64,000 bases of DNA from Onchocerca volvulus (GCA_000499405.2 HG738137.1:3410001-3474000), one strand, 5' to 3'. Counted from the stretch's first letter, positions 21,626-36,118 are shown. Translations and numbers: made by a program. The notes: a model not told the origin generated them from the letters alone.

Positions 21626-24600
21626 TGATTATAATTTTAATCCTTGTCATGTTTTATTTTAATGATCGTTCTGCAATAGATGGATCTAGATTTCCCTTCA
21701 GTCTGAATAGTCTTTAAAAGTAGAAGCAATATATGGTTAATATGCACTTGTTTTCATATAGAAGAAAATGAAATTCCTTTATATTTATGAAGATTATATT
21801 ATGAGTGGAATTTAACGTTGGTGCTGATTAAAATGTTAAATTGTCCCTTGTTAAATTCAATAAAATTCATTTAAATCTTTCTTTTCCAGCAGCAAATATA
21901 TGATGCTGTTCAGCTTTTTGTTCGTCTCCGGTATAAATGTTGCAGGAAACGAGACATGAACACTACACTGCAAATATGTGCATGCAGTAGCGCAGTATTC
22001 GCATATATGTAAAAGTGTTGAGTGATATAAGCCTGAGCAGTAAGTTCTCATTCATATCGCAGTGACAGTTTGTGTCATCGCTTATTACATTCATTCTATT
22101 TTCCAAAAAATTGCTAGTCGACCACGTTCGATTGCTTGAGGTGGATTGTTAATTACAAGTACAAGGCCGTTGTGGTGTTTGTTTTAGTCGCTTTACTTGC
22201 TGCCTACTCACTAACTTCCTCTTTTTCTTCTGTGAACCAACATGAACTTGCACCACTACTATTTTAGTCCTCCATTACTGGATAATAATTTTGCATTTTA
22301 GGCGAATTAATTTCTGCATTTTCAATGCGCTTTCCACGACTAACCCATTAACAACTAGCCAGTAGCAATGGCACTGCAAGCAATTCACACTTCAACAAAC
22401 CAATGAATTGAAATGAACTGAATACATTTGTTTGAGGGTGTGCACAAGTCTCTTCGAATCTTTTTCCTGCAAAGTTTTTGTTGATGTTTGAAAGCGCTTA
22501 ACGGTGTGAAACAAATATCCCAATTAGTTTGCTGACTGGTGTTCCCTTACTATCTTCTTGATCTCATGTTCGACATTTATATTTTTCTGGTCAATACTGT
22601 CCTAGCAGATCTCACTTCATCACCGATATAAAAGGTATGTGGATAGAAATTGTCGAGATTTTTTAAGTTCTAAAAGTTAAATGAAACTTTTATTTTTCTT
22701 GGAATGTTAAATTTCTTCTGCATTGCATAAAAATTGAATTTGATAAAAAGTTATATTCAAATTCGGCAACAAATTTATTGAATGAGAGCATAAAACAGAT
22801 TGATTTATGATAGTTCACAATATCCACATGGAACGGATCTATAAGTCTCGGTCATTCTTCTCGTAGTTTGAATGATTTTCAATTTTCAACTGAAAATTTT
22901 TTTAATTAATTTTCAATTAAGACTGAGTTGTGTACTTTTGTAGATCGATAGATGCTGTTTATCTTTTGTCCATAATCATGAACTATATGAGCATGGTTAT
23001 ATCATCTTACTCGTCCTTCAGAAGTATTTTCAATTCTAGAACTGATAGAATGCAGGATCAGCTAATGCCATATCATATTTTTGAAACAGTTGGAGAATTC
23101 TAGACGATATATGTAACACTTCATAATTCAAAATCAAATTCTAAGGATGTATTTTCAAATATTATTTGTTCTCAAGTTAATAATAAAACAATCGCTTGTT
23201 TTAATCAGGAACTTGCTGACACTATCATACTTCTCATTTCAAAAAATTGAGTTTTAACTTCATAAACTTAAAATGAAAAATGACTTTGTTGATTTGGGAT
23301 TAATAAAGATAAAGGAAAATATTATAACAAAATTTGTCCAAATCTTTATACTGAATCCTTCGTAGCTTTAGCGTAATTAATATATTATTCTCTTTCATTA
23401 ATAAAAGAAAAGATTTTTGTGTCGAAATCTTAAATCACTAAAGTAACCAGCATAAGAAATCCATAAAAAAAGAGAAGAAAGCTTTTGCAGATGCTTGATT
23501 TTACCATTTTAAAACTCTATGAAGAAAAGAGATGGAGAAAGAATATAAATGCTTGAAAATTTAATTATCGCTCATTTCTTAAATTGATCATTCTTTGGCC
23601 AAGTAAGCTAGCCAACGAGAAGAGTTATTATTGCTGTTCCCAAATTCACTCTGTTCTAAAGCGCTTTTACCTTCACTTCATTTTGCATAGGCATTGCACG
23701 AAAATGAATCAAATAAGCGAGTGGAAAAAAATTTTTATTTTAATTAAAAAAGAGAGGGAAGGAAAACTAATTGCAACGAAGGTTGAGAAGTAAGAGGCGG
23801 GATAGAAAAGGTAGAGGGTAAGCTGTTACTATTAAAGTAAGGGCACAATTTTTTGCACAATTAATTAAAATAGCAGTAATTTTATTCACCATGAACAAAA
23901 ACTCTTCATTCGCTACATTCTTTGCTTTAAATTTCACATTTTTTTTTCTCAGTTCTTGCAAATTGATAATTAATGAGGAGCTCGTTTAATGAAGTATTTT
24001 ATATAGAAAATTTTATTTTATTTCACTTTTATGCATTATTGCTCCATAAAATTGAATCAACCAGTTTTTGCTAGTGCAGACCAAGTGATCTGAATTATTA
24101 ACAATCGAACAAACTTGTTAAAATTATTAATAACATTATTCTATCACTGATACCATGGTTTTATTTCATAGGTTATACATGAGATTACTGTATTGAAGGT
24201 TCTGTGTTGTTACAGTATTATATTAAGCTCTGCACTGTTTCAATTACAGCCCTGTATTGTCCTGTACTTTTACAGTATTGTTTGCAGTAATGTCTTATTT
24301 TCAAATTTACAGATAAGTTAACAAATAAATGCACATATAATTTATATAAAATATGTGTAATTGTAATCACATACAAAATAAATGTAATTATCGGGCAGCT
24401 AGATAAATAATAAATGGCGGACTTAGTTATAACTTTATTTTTATCATTAATTGAAGCATTGTTTTTTTTTAATTCCTAAAGGACGAACTTTCAAAACTTA
24501 GTTTTCTTCTAAAGAAACAAAATTAAGAGAATGAACGGGGATGAAAAAAAGAAATTTGCTCGAAACGAAGAAGACAAAAAAATTAATCGACGAAATGAGT

Positions 24601-26010
24601 GATTAGTGTTAAATTGTTTCAAATGAACTTGTTTTGTATTTACTTCCTTGTCTCTTGATGAAAATAAGTGCTTAATTAATTCTTAAATAAAAAAGACAGA
24701 AGTTTTAATCTATAAATAGTGGTTTCTCTTTGAAAATCAATTTCTGAACAAATTTCTTGAACTTTTCATCAGTTATTAAATCACATAAGCAGTCTGTGTT
24801 TTGCATTTCGAGTATTACTTGGGGACGATTATTGAGGCGATTATGTTAAAATTTATGTTAGATATTTTTATTTCTATACTGTCTAGTTATCTCAGTCTAG
24901 GCGTTAGAACTGAAAATGAATCTCAAAATCTAATTCTGAAAATAATTGACGAAAAGAAATACTTTTCACAACTCTTCAAATGAGCTCTGCAAAGTAGTTT
25001 AATCAAATTTGGTATTGAAACTTTAAAATTTCGTTTTGAAAATTTTCGATACTTTAGATGGCAACAGGAAATCAGGTTTTTGATATAAAGTTTAACTTTA
25101 TGTAAGATATATTAACCAAGTGTCCATGTCATTTGTGTGCATATATGTCAACATCAACATGCAGAATATTAAACGAACTCACTTTTGCTTGATAAGCTTT
25201 TATTAATTAATGAAAAAAGTTAAATTAAAGGCATGTCATGTCATCCATTCTTTTCAGTTATTCTCTTTATGAGTCTGTCGGTATATCCTATTTTCTGTTG
25301 CATTTTCATTTCATTTGTCTCATCTCTTTTAAAGTCCTTATTTAATGCCAATCTTTGCTAACTTTTATTTTGATTTAGTGACTGAAGAATTGGCATCAAT
25401 AAAGGATCTAAAGTTCTAAAGTCCAGTCTCTGTCCTGCTACAAGGCAGTTTTTGAGTGTTTTGCACTCGTAAAGTAATTCTCTATTCCTATGTTAGCTGA
25501 CTTCCTAAAAACTCAATTTTTGAAATCTTTTTTGAATAACTCAAATTTTTCAATTTCCTAAATAATAATTCATCACAAGTATAATTGATGACGGCAACAC
25601 CTTATGATTGTTTCAATTTGTCTCATTCAGCTGAAATGACAAATTTCCTAGATTAGGACAGGACAGAACTTTAAAAAATGATGATCCACAAAATGGGACT
25701 GATTGAGCAAGCTAGGCTCAATATTCTAGGCTCATAATGTGCATGTCTATGTGCATGAATTTGATGATATAATTGCCTAGTATTATTGATATTGACACAG
25801 GAAATTGCACACAAAATTGAAGTAAATTAGCGAAATGCAGAGTTTGTATGTCTATGCATTCCATTCTCTATGTCACCGATTGGCGTAAGTGCCAAAATAT
25901 TAATAAAATTGTTCATTTTGGAATACATCGTCGAAGGAGCCTTTTATTGTGGTGCTTTTATCACTCATTTATTGCTATTAATATTTATTATTAATCATTA
26001 TTATTACTAC

Positions 26011-26011
<1 letters not shown>
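21626..26011. other. Intergenic, start of the 31-kb gene-poor region
   Basis: No protein exon or RNA gene was recognised. It begins with the DHODH 3' UTR. The stretch 22050-22640 is somewhat less AT-rich but has no open frame. At 24185-24300 the words CTGTATTG and TACAGTATT recur several times, a degenerate local repeat. Short open frames such as 23584-23793 and 24801-24983 lack support. Confidence 0.5.

Positions 26012-26074
<63 letters not shown>
26012..26074 (+). repeat. (ATT)21 microsatellite
   Basis: Uninterrupted ATT repeat of 63 bases, followed by a further ATT/AATT run up to about 26100. The Tyr-rich open frame across it is a by-product of the repeat and not a gene. Confidence 0.95.
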
Positions 26075-26076
<2 letters not shown>

Positions 26077-26100
26077 TTATTATTAATTAATTAATTAATT

Positions 26101-27817
26101 ACTATGATTAGTTTATCAAATGCAATGGCAAGGGAGCAGAAACACACTTTTGAATTACCAGAAAAAAAAACAACTATTTGGCATATTCCGATTCCGATCT
26201 TCGTTACTCTCCTTATTCTGCTGAGCTAAGCTTCAAGATTCAAATTAGTTCTTTGTTTTTCAGCAGAAGTTAATTGCATAAACTCTAGTAAGTAAGCGAA
26301 AATTTTCTCATCAACAAATATCCATTATTATAATGACGAATATATGAAATGGATTAATTAAAATCTCTTTCATCAGCAATTATTAAAAGTCATATTTATA
26401 TGAATAGTGTCACATAATTTCTGTGAAATTTTCAACATTCCAAAGAGATTTAACTTATTTTATGTAAGCTTGAAGCCAACAAAATATTACTGAATGAGCA
26501 TATGAAAGGTTAATTGATTAATCTGATTTTACCAAAATTTTTTTCTGGTCGTTCCGTAAATCGATCGAATAAATAAAGCGAATGGCGAAATAAAATCTAT
26601 ACAGAGAAAGTAAGATAAAAAGTGATTGTAATGAAATAAGAAAAGTGATAAGTAAAACGTCTTGTCTTATCAGATCAGTTACATCAATGATCACTATCTG
26701 ACCTTGATCTAGAAAAAAGCTGGATACTGGAAGAAAACCGCTCTTCCTTAATCACTTGCAAAGACAAGCACCGAAGTATTCCTCATTTCTATTAACCGAT
26801 AGAATCTAAAAGTTGCAAATTTTTATTGAAATTTAAAGCCAAATTGTATGCTTAAGCATGAATAAAATTAATATGGAATAAGTTTTCTTTTATCTTCTTA
26901 CAGAACAATTGATTGGATGAATGTTTTTCTTTCAAAAATATCTTCTTTTTTATTTGTTCTTCATAGCTTGAAAAAATATTTTATTTATTTTTTGTATTGT
27001 TTAGAAAGAATTTATAATCTCAAAAATAGATAACTGTTTTTATCAGAAAAGAGAGGGAGAGAGATGAGATAAAGTCGGAAAATGCCAAGATTTTGAATAT
27101 TGCACATTTTAAATACCGAGATTTTGAATTTGAATGATCAAAATTTACAATTTTCCTTTATTTTAAATTGAGCCATTCATGAGTCGTGTCATTTATTACT
27201 TATCATTTTTACTATTGCAGAAATTCATCATTTCTAATTTATTCTAATTAATGACTTGCGATGTCAATGCATACAACGAAGCTTAGATATGAGAATACCA
27301 AGCAAACTAAAAACATCCTGTCATGAGCTGTTAGTTAAAACTAGCAGATGGACCAGGTAGATTGATAAGCAAGCCAATTGATAAACAAACTAGATTAATT
27401 GTTGCTTGTGGAAGATCTATCAATAGCTCCTTTCAATATTGCTATCAGTAAATAATTAATTGTTTAGAAATGAACTGATGAATGATTCGGAACCATTGGC
27501 AGTCTTTCCTATATCCGGAAGCATTTTATTAATTTTGGGACAAGTAAGCTACTACTAGGCAGTAAATAGGTTATTGGCGACATGTTCATGCCCTAAATTA
27601 TAAAACTTGTTATATGAGTCTAATTTATTCATTTTATGTGCAGTGATACTTTTAAGGTATTATGAAAATCTGAGTAAGTCTTTCTCTTGAAAACTCTTTT
27701 TTTATAATCTAGCTTGTTCTTATAGCATTAAATTCATTTCATTTTAAAGAACAAAAGTAGTTAAAGAGTACAAATGAGCAAGTTTTTTTCAACAAGAAAA
27801 CCGAAGATGCTCTATCG
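26101..27817. other. Intergenic AT-rich sequence
   Basis: Nothing recognisable apart from short simple-sequence runs. It leads into the tRNA gene. Confidence 0.5.
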
Positions 27818-27889
27818 TGGAGATATGGGGAATCGAACCCCAGCCCTCTCCCATGCTAAGGGAGCGCTCTACCCCTGAGCTATATCCCC
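27818..27889 (-). tRNA. tRNA-Ala (anticodon AGC)
   Basis: On the minus strand the gene starts GGGGATA at 27889. The acceptor stem pairs GGGGATA with TATCTCC (one G-T pair), the D stem pairs GCTC with GAGC, and the anticodon stem CTCCC/GGGAG holds the loop TTAGCAT with anticodon AGC. The T arm is TGGGG-TTCGATT-CCCCA. The A box TAGCTCAGGGG and B box GGTTCGATTCC fit the Pol III consensus. A TTTT terminator (plus-strand AAAA at 27797-27800) follows 17 bases after the 3' end. No intron. It stands alone inside the gene-poor region. Confidence 0.95.
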
Positions 27890-30120
27890 ATACTGAGGTA
27901 CAACCAATGACATTCTTTTTCAAATTTCATTATATAATTTATTGCTTTAAGATGAAAATGAAATGATCGATTCATTTAATTGGAGTGAAATTGATGCTTG
28001 ATTTATATTCCCATTTATCTCCCTTACTGATCTATTTTTTCGGTATTCTCGAAGGACAATCCGGAATAAGAAAGTTGAGTTTACAGAAACGGTACTTTTG
28101 GTAAATTTAGCTCTGTGCTTTTAAAAGTTTTTCAAAATAATTATAAATATTTGCTAAGTATCGGCATAATCCTGAATTTTTCCCTAACAAATATTACATT
28201 TAACGATTACTGATTTATCCCATCTTTCGCCGTGATTTTTTCATAGATGCTTTTTAGCGTGATTAGCAAATTCGCGCTTTCTCATTAGCTAGTTTCTTTC
28301 AACATTCGATTTTATGGTGTCAAAATTGTCCGCAATAAATTAACTCATGATTGCGGAAGTATTGTACATAGCTGCTCAATCTCTTGGTCTAAACTTACAC
28401 TTTATGGTTCAAAAACTACCAATTATTCACTAATTAATGAAAAAAGAAGAAGCCTAATTGTGTTCTGTGCATCTTACTAACATTGGAATCAGGAAATAAA
28501 GGACAATGTTCTGTTCTTTCCAATTAGATATGTGTCCATGTACGGAATATGGCCATATACTTTAATTTCATTTCAATTAATTATATTCCTTTTCTAATAT
28601 TTCTATCTATACCTTTACCTATAGCTTTTCTAATATTTCGTCTTCTTCATACATTCACTTCTAAAACACTGACTTAAAAACTTCAAATCAAAATTTGCGC
28701 TATGAATTATCACGCATCGATTCCATATCACGGAAAAATATGTTGCAACAGTGTGTGTTTATAACGTATAAATGATATCGCAATTATGTGTGATGTATAA
28801 GAATTTTAGTAGGCTTATTTCTACCAAAGCGATAGGTTGAAGCTCACTCCATATCTGGAAAAAAGTAATTAATTTAGGATTGCAGATTTGATTTTCAGAT
28901 TATTGCTCTTTTTTGGAAGAGTTAGTTAGGCAATTTTTATGTTAAAAAATATAAAACATACAAAAAAGAAAAAAATTACATGCTGAACAATTATCAAATG
29001 TTACTTATGCATCGGACAAAATTTTTGATTCATATATTTATAAGTTAATCTAATACTGATAATCAGAACAAAATCAGAAACTAAACAATATGATCAAAAA
29101 ACTCACTATGAAATCTAATGCGATACAATGAAAAGATAATAATGAAAATGCTGTAACTACCCGAAGTATAAAAAACATCTGTGAATATGATAAGTAGGAA
29201 GAATAATTTCTATTTAAATCTATGTGAATTAACTCCAAACAAGCGTGCTCTCTTAGAAACGAAGGAATTTAAAATTTAGATTTTGACAAATTTTTATACT
29301 CTTTTACTAAATAATAATATGTAATAGACTTTTAAAAAGGCCTTAGTATTTTAAAAATCTTAGCAGGTAACAAAAAACTTTTGCTAGAATCAGTTGACTA
29401 AATCAATGCTAAAATCAATATATTTTCTTGTGAATTGAGCGGTTACAATACTTTCATATTAACTATTTTTAACTACTTTTGAAAAAATTACATTTTCACT
29501 CTTGCAAATTGAGATTGTTAATAAAAGAGTTAGATATAATAGCTTTCGAAAAAGGATTTGTTATTAATCTGACACAACTGAACATTGTATTGAAGAAAAA
29601 AAACATATCTGGGAAGTGGTACATATTTGTTCCCATTTATTTTACTTTGATCCATCGTGTCAATCTATTATCAGTACATCATGCAAACAATTAACTCTTC
29701 CCCAAACAATTAGTTATAACTAATAACTTAATGGAAATAATATATCAACCAAACGACATAATACAATGCGTTTTTTTTTTCTTTCTTTTCAAATGAAGCG
29801 CTGCAATAAACAGCTGCATTAAAATCAGAAGCAACGTTTTTGAGACAAAAATTGAAATTGTTTATTTCAAAATTTGAAATTGTTTATTGATTGGCAAGTG
29901 ACGAGGAATTATTCCTTATGATGAGATAAAATTCAAATCTAGATAATCGCCTGTAGTTTGCAACTCTTTAACCATTAAGTCACTTTTAATGAAACAAAAT
30001 GTTAATTTCTCAGGAATTCAATAAATATTGCAAAACTAGTTGTACTAGGCTACGCTCTTCGTGGCGGTCCAAATAGTCCATATAAATAAAAATGTCCGCT
30101 CACTTATTTTCATCTATTAC
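27890..30120. other. Intergenic AT-rich sequence
   Basis: No exon, RNA gene or strong repeat recognised. The open frame 29479-29694 has no splice or homology support. A small local duplication of AAATTGTTTAT occurs near 29855-29890. Confidence 0.5.
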
Positions 30121-30540
30121 ACTTTTGACAGATAGGAAAAAAGCAGATATATATATACAAAAACACGCGTCTATTCGGATGTAACATTGTTTCAAAGTTT
30201 AAATCAGTCAGTGAAAAACTTGAAGCACTGGGTCAAAAGACACAACGAACATTTACATTTTTATTTATAGAGATGATTTTTTTGTCAACTATTATCTAAT
30301 GGTGAATCAATAATTGGTTGACTTCACTTTTTTTATCTGTTAGTCGGAACGTTTTGGCGGGAAAAATATTCCTTATTGGTGTTTTGGCGGTAAATTGACG
30401 GACAGGTTAAAAAAAAGTAGATATATCCATATAGAAACACGCATCTATTCGAATGCAACTTGTGTCAAAATTTCAAAGCAATCGGTGAAGAACTTGCGAC
30501 ATTGCGTAAAAAATAACAAAGAACATTTTTATTTATATGG
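30121..30540 (+). repeat. Two diverged tandem copies of a dispersed repeat
   Basis: Copy one covers about 30121-30275 and copy two about 30390-30540. Both run through the same series: a GATATATA tract, ACACGCRTCTATTCG, a T(T/G)TCAAA(G/A)TTT block, an AGTCAGTGAAAAACTTG or ATCGGTGAAGAACTTG block, and AACAWTTWTATTTATA at the end. The spacer contains GTTTTGGCGG twice, and a similar GTTTTGGCG word occurs at 7446 in the forkhead cluster. Likely a worm repeat family or non-autonomous element; boundaries are approximate. Confidence 0.6.
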
Positions 30541-33500
30541 ACTTATTCAACATGAGGCTTAATCTATATAAAGAACTTATTATGAGTCTTAATCTATATA
30601 AAGAACTTACACTCAGAACTCACTGGGAGAACTAAACGACAGTATGGAAGATTTATCTAGCTCTCACTGTTGACAGTTAACTAAGGGAACCATAAAGTAT
30701 CCAATGATCTGAGTGAATGAAAATCATCAGAAATAAGCATCGAAGAAAACTTTTCGAGATTTAAATCTCATTTTTCCACAGTTCGCTTTTTGCTGACCTA
30801 AACGATGCTTTTGGGTTGAACGATAGTGGAAATGAAGGGAGGAGTTTTCTATTGGTTTTGAATCAAAAAGAAAGCATTAATGCGATAACAAACGACTGGT
30901 GGTTAATGGGTTGACGTCGACAACAGCAAACGACTACTTGGATGCTTGTATTTTCTTATTTTTAATATTTGAAATATCCTGAAATTAATATTAGCGTATG
31001 TAATCTTAAATAGTTTGGATTTTTTCCTTTTAATCTTTAAAAGTTTGGAGATAAAAAAAGAAAATTATCTTCTAAGAAGGGCATAGAAAGGTTAATGAAA
31101 AGTTAGTTTTTGAAATGAAGTGATTTAACAAAAAAAAAAAAAAAAAATTAAGAAAAACGAATATTGATATACAATGCTGCTTCTGATCAATAAAAAATGG
31201 TTTTTTAAATCATATAATATGAGATAGCCTTTACATGAAATTTTTTTATGTCCACTATTCATTCTTGAAATTCGTGTTAGGTGTTTAAACATACCGGCCA
31301 AGAGAAGAACATAGTAAAATTGTTCAAACGAATACAAAATATCATTGCATCTTAAATTGATTATTTAATTCATCATTTTTTTTTAAACTAAATGCATATG
31401 AATAGTTATATTTGGATCTGAAATTTAGCATGACTGAGTCAATCAATTTTTCTGTATCCATTCTATTGTTTTGTCTACTGTTTTGGAGCATAATTTCTGA
31501 TTTTTGATCAGATTGAAATTTTCATCAGACCACATTTCTCTCAGAAAACATAAAAACAAAGTTTTATAATTTTATTTTCCATTTGAGAAATGATAATTTA
31601 AGTTAAAAAAAACTTTTTGCTACCAAATACAGACAATGTTAGGGATGCTAGTTGTCTCCTTAACCGATGAAATGCTAACTGTCTCACTCCAAGGTGTTCG
31701 TTCTTCCAATTATTAACTGATGAAATTCCTCAAAGCAAGCGGCAATAGTTTTTTTATCTTCTCATCCATCTATTTATTCACTGTTCATATCTGTTTCCTT
31801 TTTTTTCTTAAGGCATTTCAATTGTGACGATTCTTGTCAATGTTTCAGGTATTTTTATTTTTTAATTTGCTGCGTGTCCTATAACCTTGCAGCCGATTTT
31901 TCTAATACGATAGAAGTATGTGCTTGTGGATTTAAGTTGTTTGGCGAAGTCCTTTTATCACTTTATCTGTTTGGATCTTTAAGACTTAATGTGCCAAATG
32001 CTTTTTTTGTTCGTTCTTTAGAAAGATAAATTTGAATACAAGTCATGGCATTCATGATCCGGATATCCTTCCTCTTCTCTGAACTAATAAATTTATTCAG
32101 TTAAGCCGAACCTCATTCCGGATAAGGAATATATTCCTGATCAGTCAAACACTTAAGTTTGAAAAGAAAATGCGTTTTCTCTCCCTCTCTTTGAGCTAGC
32201 AAGCTTTTAATTTAGTGAAGTGACAAAACAAAAGGAAAAAGGCATTGAATGTATTGCGGTAATAAAATTGCTCTCTTAAGAGGAGAAAGGGTACATGAAG
32301 AGGTGAAAAGGGAGAAAAAGAACGAATAATTTAAAAAATCAATATCAAATAGAAATTAAATTAAAAATTTAATTTCTTTTCTGCCTATCCTTCCGTCGTT
32401 CACATCATTCCCGCTTCCTCTTGGTAGTTGTTCTGTTATACAAATTAATTGCACTTCATTTTAGTTTTTTTTTTTTTTTTTTTTTAATTAGAGAAGCAGA
32501 TAGGTTTAGATGCAAAATTGAATAGGAGATACGATAAAGGCTTGAGCAAAATTAGCAATCATACAATAGTAATCGAAATTACCCCCAAATTACTTCCATA
32601 AGTTACTCCTATTAATTGTTCAGAAGATAACATCCGACCTGGACAAACTATCGGGGTGTAAAAAATCTTCTTCAATTTCTAGAAATAGTGAAACATATGC
32701 TAGAATTCTTCAAGTCTTCATTCTCGGAACAATGTGCATGCAGGATGTGGCCAGGTGATTCAAATTATCTAATCAGCAGGTGCACTGAAAGAAATAATTT
32801 GATAAATGACATCCTGTACATCTGAATTTATCTTATGGAGACAAACTATATGACGAATAATATCGGCAAACCCAATAATTTAAAAAGTGCCTTTGACTAT
32901 CTTTTAGCAATTTTTATAGACAAAATCCTTAAAGACAGAAGTAATATAGTTCAACCATCACAAAAAGGCAAGAATCTAAAGAATTCCTTGTGATCTTCAG
33001 AAGCCTCACGAAATGGATTCATAAGCTGCTTGCAAACTTCATGAAACTACGATAACCTGTATGGATCAGAAGAGCTAATCAGTGATAACAACTCTTCCCT
33101 ATCAACTGTCCTTTCATCAGAGACAATTTAACGAATCCAAAAAATTCTATGCTCACAAGAGTGGCATTAGGAAAGAAACAATTTTACAAACTAATTCAGA
33201 AGTTCCATTTTATAGCTGGCTAGTGTTAAATGAATTGAACAGCCAGAAGGAGAGATGATGCAAAGTGCGGAGAAGGACAAAGAAGACAAACAAACAGACG
33301 GTTGGATGGATTGCTTAATTGCCGACTCACTAATTAATGGTAATTAACCTCGACAATGACATGACATTAATGCTAAATTTCGTTGAATTCACGGTAACAG
33401 TCCTTCATCTGCAGAGTACTATCGCGTTATCGGTCTTTTTGCATACTGCGAGGGATGAATGGATGGTAATGGTTATTGTAATTGTGGGATGTATCTCCAA

Positions 33501-35963
33501 AATGAAGGACATTCTCACATTAATCCTTCCTCTCTTCTGAAGAAATACTTTTTTTTTTCAATCTTTTTATTTTGATGATTTAGATGAAATCAAAACTTGA
33601 AGAATGTTTGAAAATTTTGATTAACACTCGGCTTAAAAATGACAATTTTGAATTTTCTGATCTTTTTACTTGATCATTGTTTCTGTGTTTCTTTCATTGC
33701 CATTTCTCTCTGTCAACATGTATTTTTCTTTTTTTATTCAGCTTATCGAGTGTACTTACTCTCTTCACTAGTACTGATATTTGATCATCGCATATTAGTA
33801 GTTGAACTAGGCATCACAACATCTCTCCAATTCCTAAGAATCCAAATTTCTCAAAAATTTCGAGAAATCTAAGTCTTCATCATAGGAAATCGTTTTCCAC
33901 AATACTTGTGATTATTGTGGCCGAAATCAAAAAGATATTTTTGCATAATTTTTTTGCTGTTGAAAAAGTAACCAAACCAAAAGAGTTTCCCTTTTAAATA
34001 ATTGCATGACTGATTCTTGTACTTAAATCGATGAAATCAAAATGTCTTTTGCCGGACTCAGAGTGATCATTATTATTATTACTATGGAAAGAAGAAATTA
34101 GAGTTTGGATAGTTTGAATTTATTGAAAGCTAAAACTTGTCTTCGGATAAATAGTTGGTAAGTTAAAATAAGCAATTTGTTACAAAAATTCAATCATTTC
34201 GTAAATTTTAAAATGAATGCTTGCTATTACTTGTTAAGATGCGTTTTGTATAGAGCATAATGAAGTATTGGAAAGTAAGACTTATACACTATGTATGTAG
34301 AGGACACTCAACAATGATACTTTGAAATTGAGATCAATATTGTTAATTAGAAGAATTGGATTCAGTTTGAAATAAAATAAGCAAGTCTTTTTCGGAAAAA
34401 TTTTCGACTCATTCGAGACTTTTTTGACAAATTAACAATCATTTTCTATTCCTATCTTTAAATGAAAAAGATCTTCATTTCCCGAAGTTTGTTCTCTGAA
34501 CGGATTAATAAACGATGACATCATAGTCATAGTATAAATATGGTTCATATTGGAGAGTTTAACAGATTATATCTAAGATATTCAAATTTTTTTCTTTTCC
34601 TGTATCGCCTGCTTTATTCTGTTATTCATTTTTTTAACTAGCCATTGAAGCTAATGCAATTCACTTTGTAACATTTATACCAATAATCATATTAGGACTA
34701 TCAATGTACTTCGCTTATACAAATAAATGTATAGAAAGAGCCAAGCTGGAGGCCATTGTTAAATTCACGTTGAGGACTAATCTGAATGGTACTTGAATTA
34801 AAAATCCTTGCTATTTAAATAATCATAACTTGAGATTAATTATTTGGAATAAATTTATTCTAATAGATTTCCGTCATATTTTTTGCGAAAGTACAATTGT
34901 CCTTTTTGAGCTTTGTTATCATAAAATAACGTACACATACAACTTCAAGTCATGATGTTTGAGGAAAAGTTAATTGCAACAATTTTCAATGATTAGTTCT
35001 ACGAAACAATGTACGAACAGATGTTTTAAAATGAGCGGTAATAAATGAATACGCGAACTGATTTCGAACTTCATCTCATTTCTTTTTTCACCATTCAAAT
35101 ATTTTTATTTTCATCTGTCTTCGTCTATTTTACAAAACGCTTATTGCTCCGCAATATACAGCGAATTAAGTTAGATCGATATTAAGTTCAATTTTGAGAT
35201 TAATTTTTGTCTTCAGTTGAAACTTGAAGATCCATCTCCTGTTCTGCGTTGTTATGTTCAAATAATATGGTTGAAATGAAGTAAAATTGTTGAACAAAAT
35301 CTAGCATTGGGATCATCGATGTTATTGATTTATTTTGATCGTAGAAATCTAAGACTTTATAAAATGAAGGACAATATTCGGCTATTCCAATATTTTATCG
35401 TAGTAAAAATTAAGACAATGATGTAAAATTGAAGGCGGAAAGAAAAAATCAGCTCTGCCTCCAGTTTCTATCGCATGAAGTGATTACAAAGACATGTCAA
35501 AGAGTTCGTCCATAGAAATTCCAAACTTGATAATGCGATAAAATGGATTTGGTAAATTATTTTGTCTTGCTTTCAACGACTTCATATTCATATGGCGCCT
35601 TTGTTCAATTCAGTAAAAATCGTGGCAAAAATCTGAAATTCCTGACATCCATGATGAACGGCTGCTGGACTAAGTGAAGTGACTTTGCTGGACGGTAATG
35701 CAAAAGGTCAAAGGAATAGAAGAAAAGCAATCACATTAATGAACTTGCACATCGTGCAAGTTTGGCGAGACATCATCGCACGAGAAACGCATTTACAAGT
35801 AGCTTGCGTAGCGATCGAATCTAAAAGTAAAGAGATCAAATGCATCATAGCGAATGCAATCAGAGCATTACAACCTTTCCTGACTGTGATGGAAGAACTT
35901 CTAAAATAGTAAAGGCTTGATTTCACTTTAGGAACGCCTTAAGCAATTTGAAAGACTAATTAT
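30541..35963. other. Gene-poor region, no supported exon
   Basis: Mostly AT-rich. A less AT-rich block at 33190-33530 has several TAATTA and ATTAATTA words (for example around 33330-33350) but no gene. A 230-base open frame at 35679-35909 reads like protein yet has no recognisable family and overlaps an equally long frame on the other strand. Confidence 0.45.
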
Positions 35964-36118
35964 TAGTATTCGAATAGTATGATCGATCCCTCTTAATTTC
36001 AGAAAACCGGAAATTATTAAAAAATTCTTGAAATTGGCATAAAATATGGATTCCTATTTTAATGACTTTATTTAATAATTTTAAATTAAGAAGGATCGAT
36101 CATACTACTCGAATATTA
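35964..36118. mobile_element. 155-bp MITE-like element with 36-bp terminal inverted repeats
   Basis: The left end (35964-35999) and right end (36083-36118) are inverted copies matching at 33 of 36 positions and share the block AGTATGATCGATCC. The internal 83 bases are AT-rich without coding capacity. The element begins and ends with TA, which fits a TA target of Tc1/mariner-type movement, but a separate target duplication cannot be told apart from the ends. Confidence 0.6.

Noticed and set aside
25870..26094. Tyrosine-rich membrane protein frame
   Set aside because: It is the translation of the (ATT)21 microsatellite.
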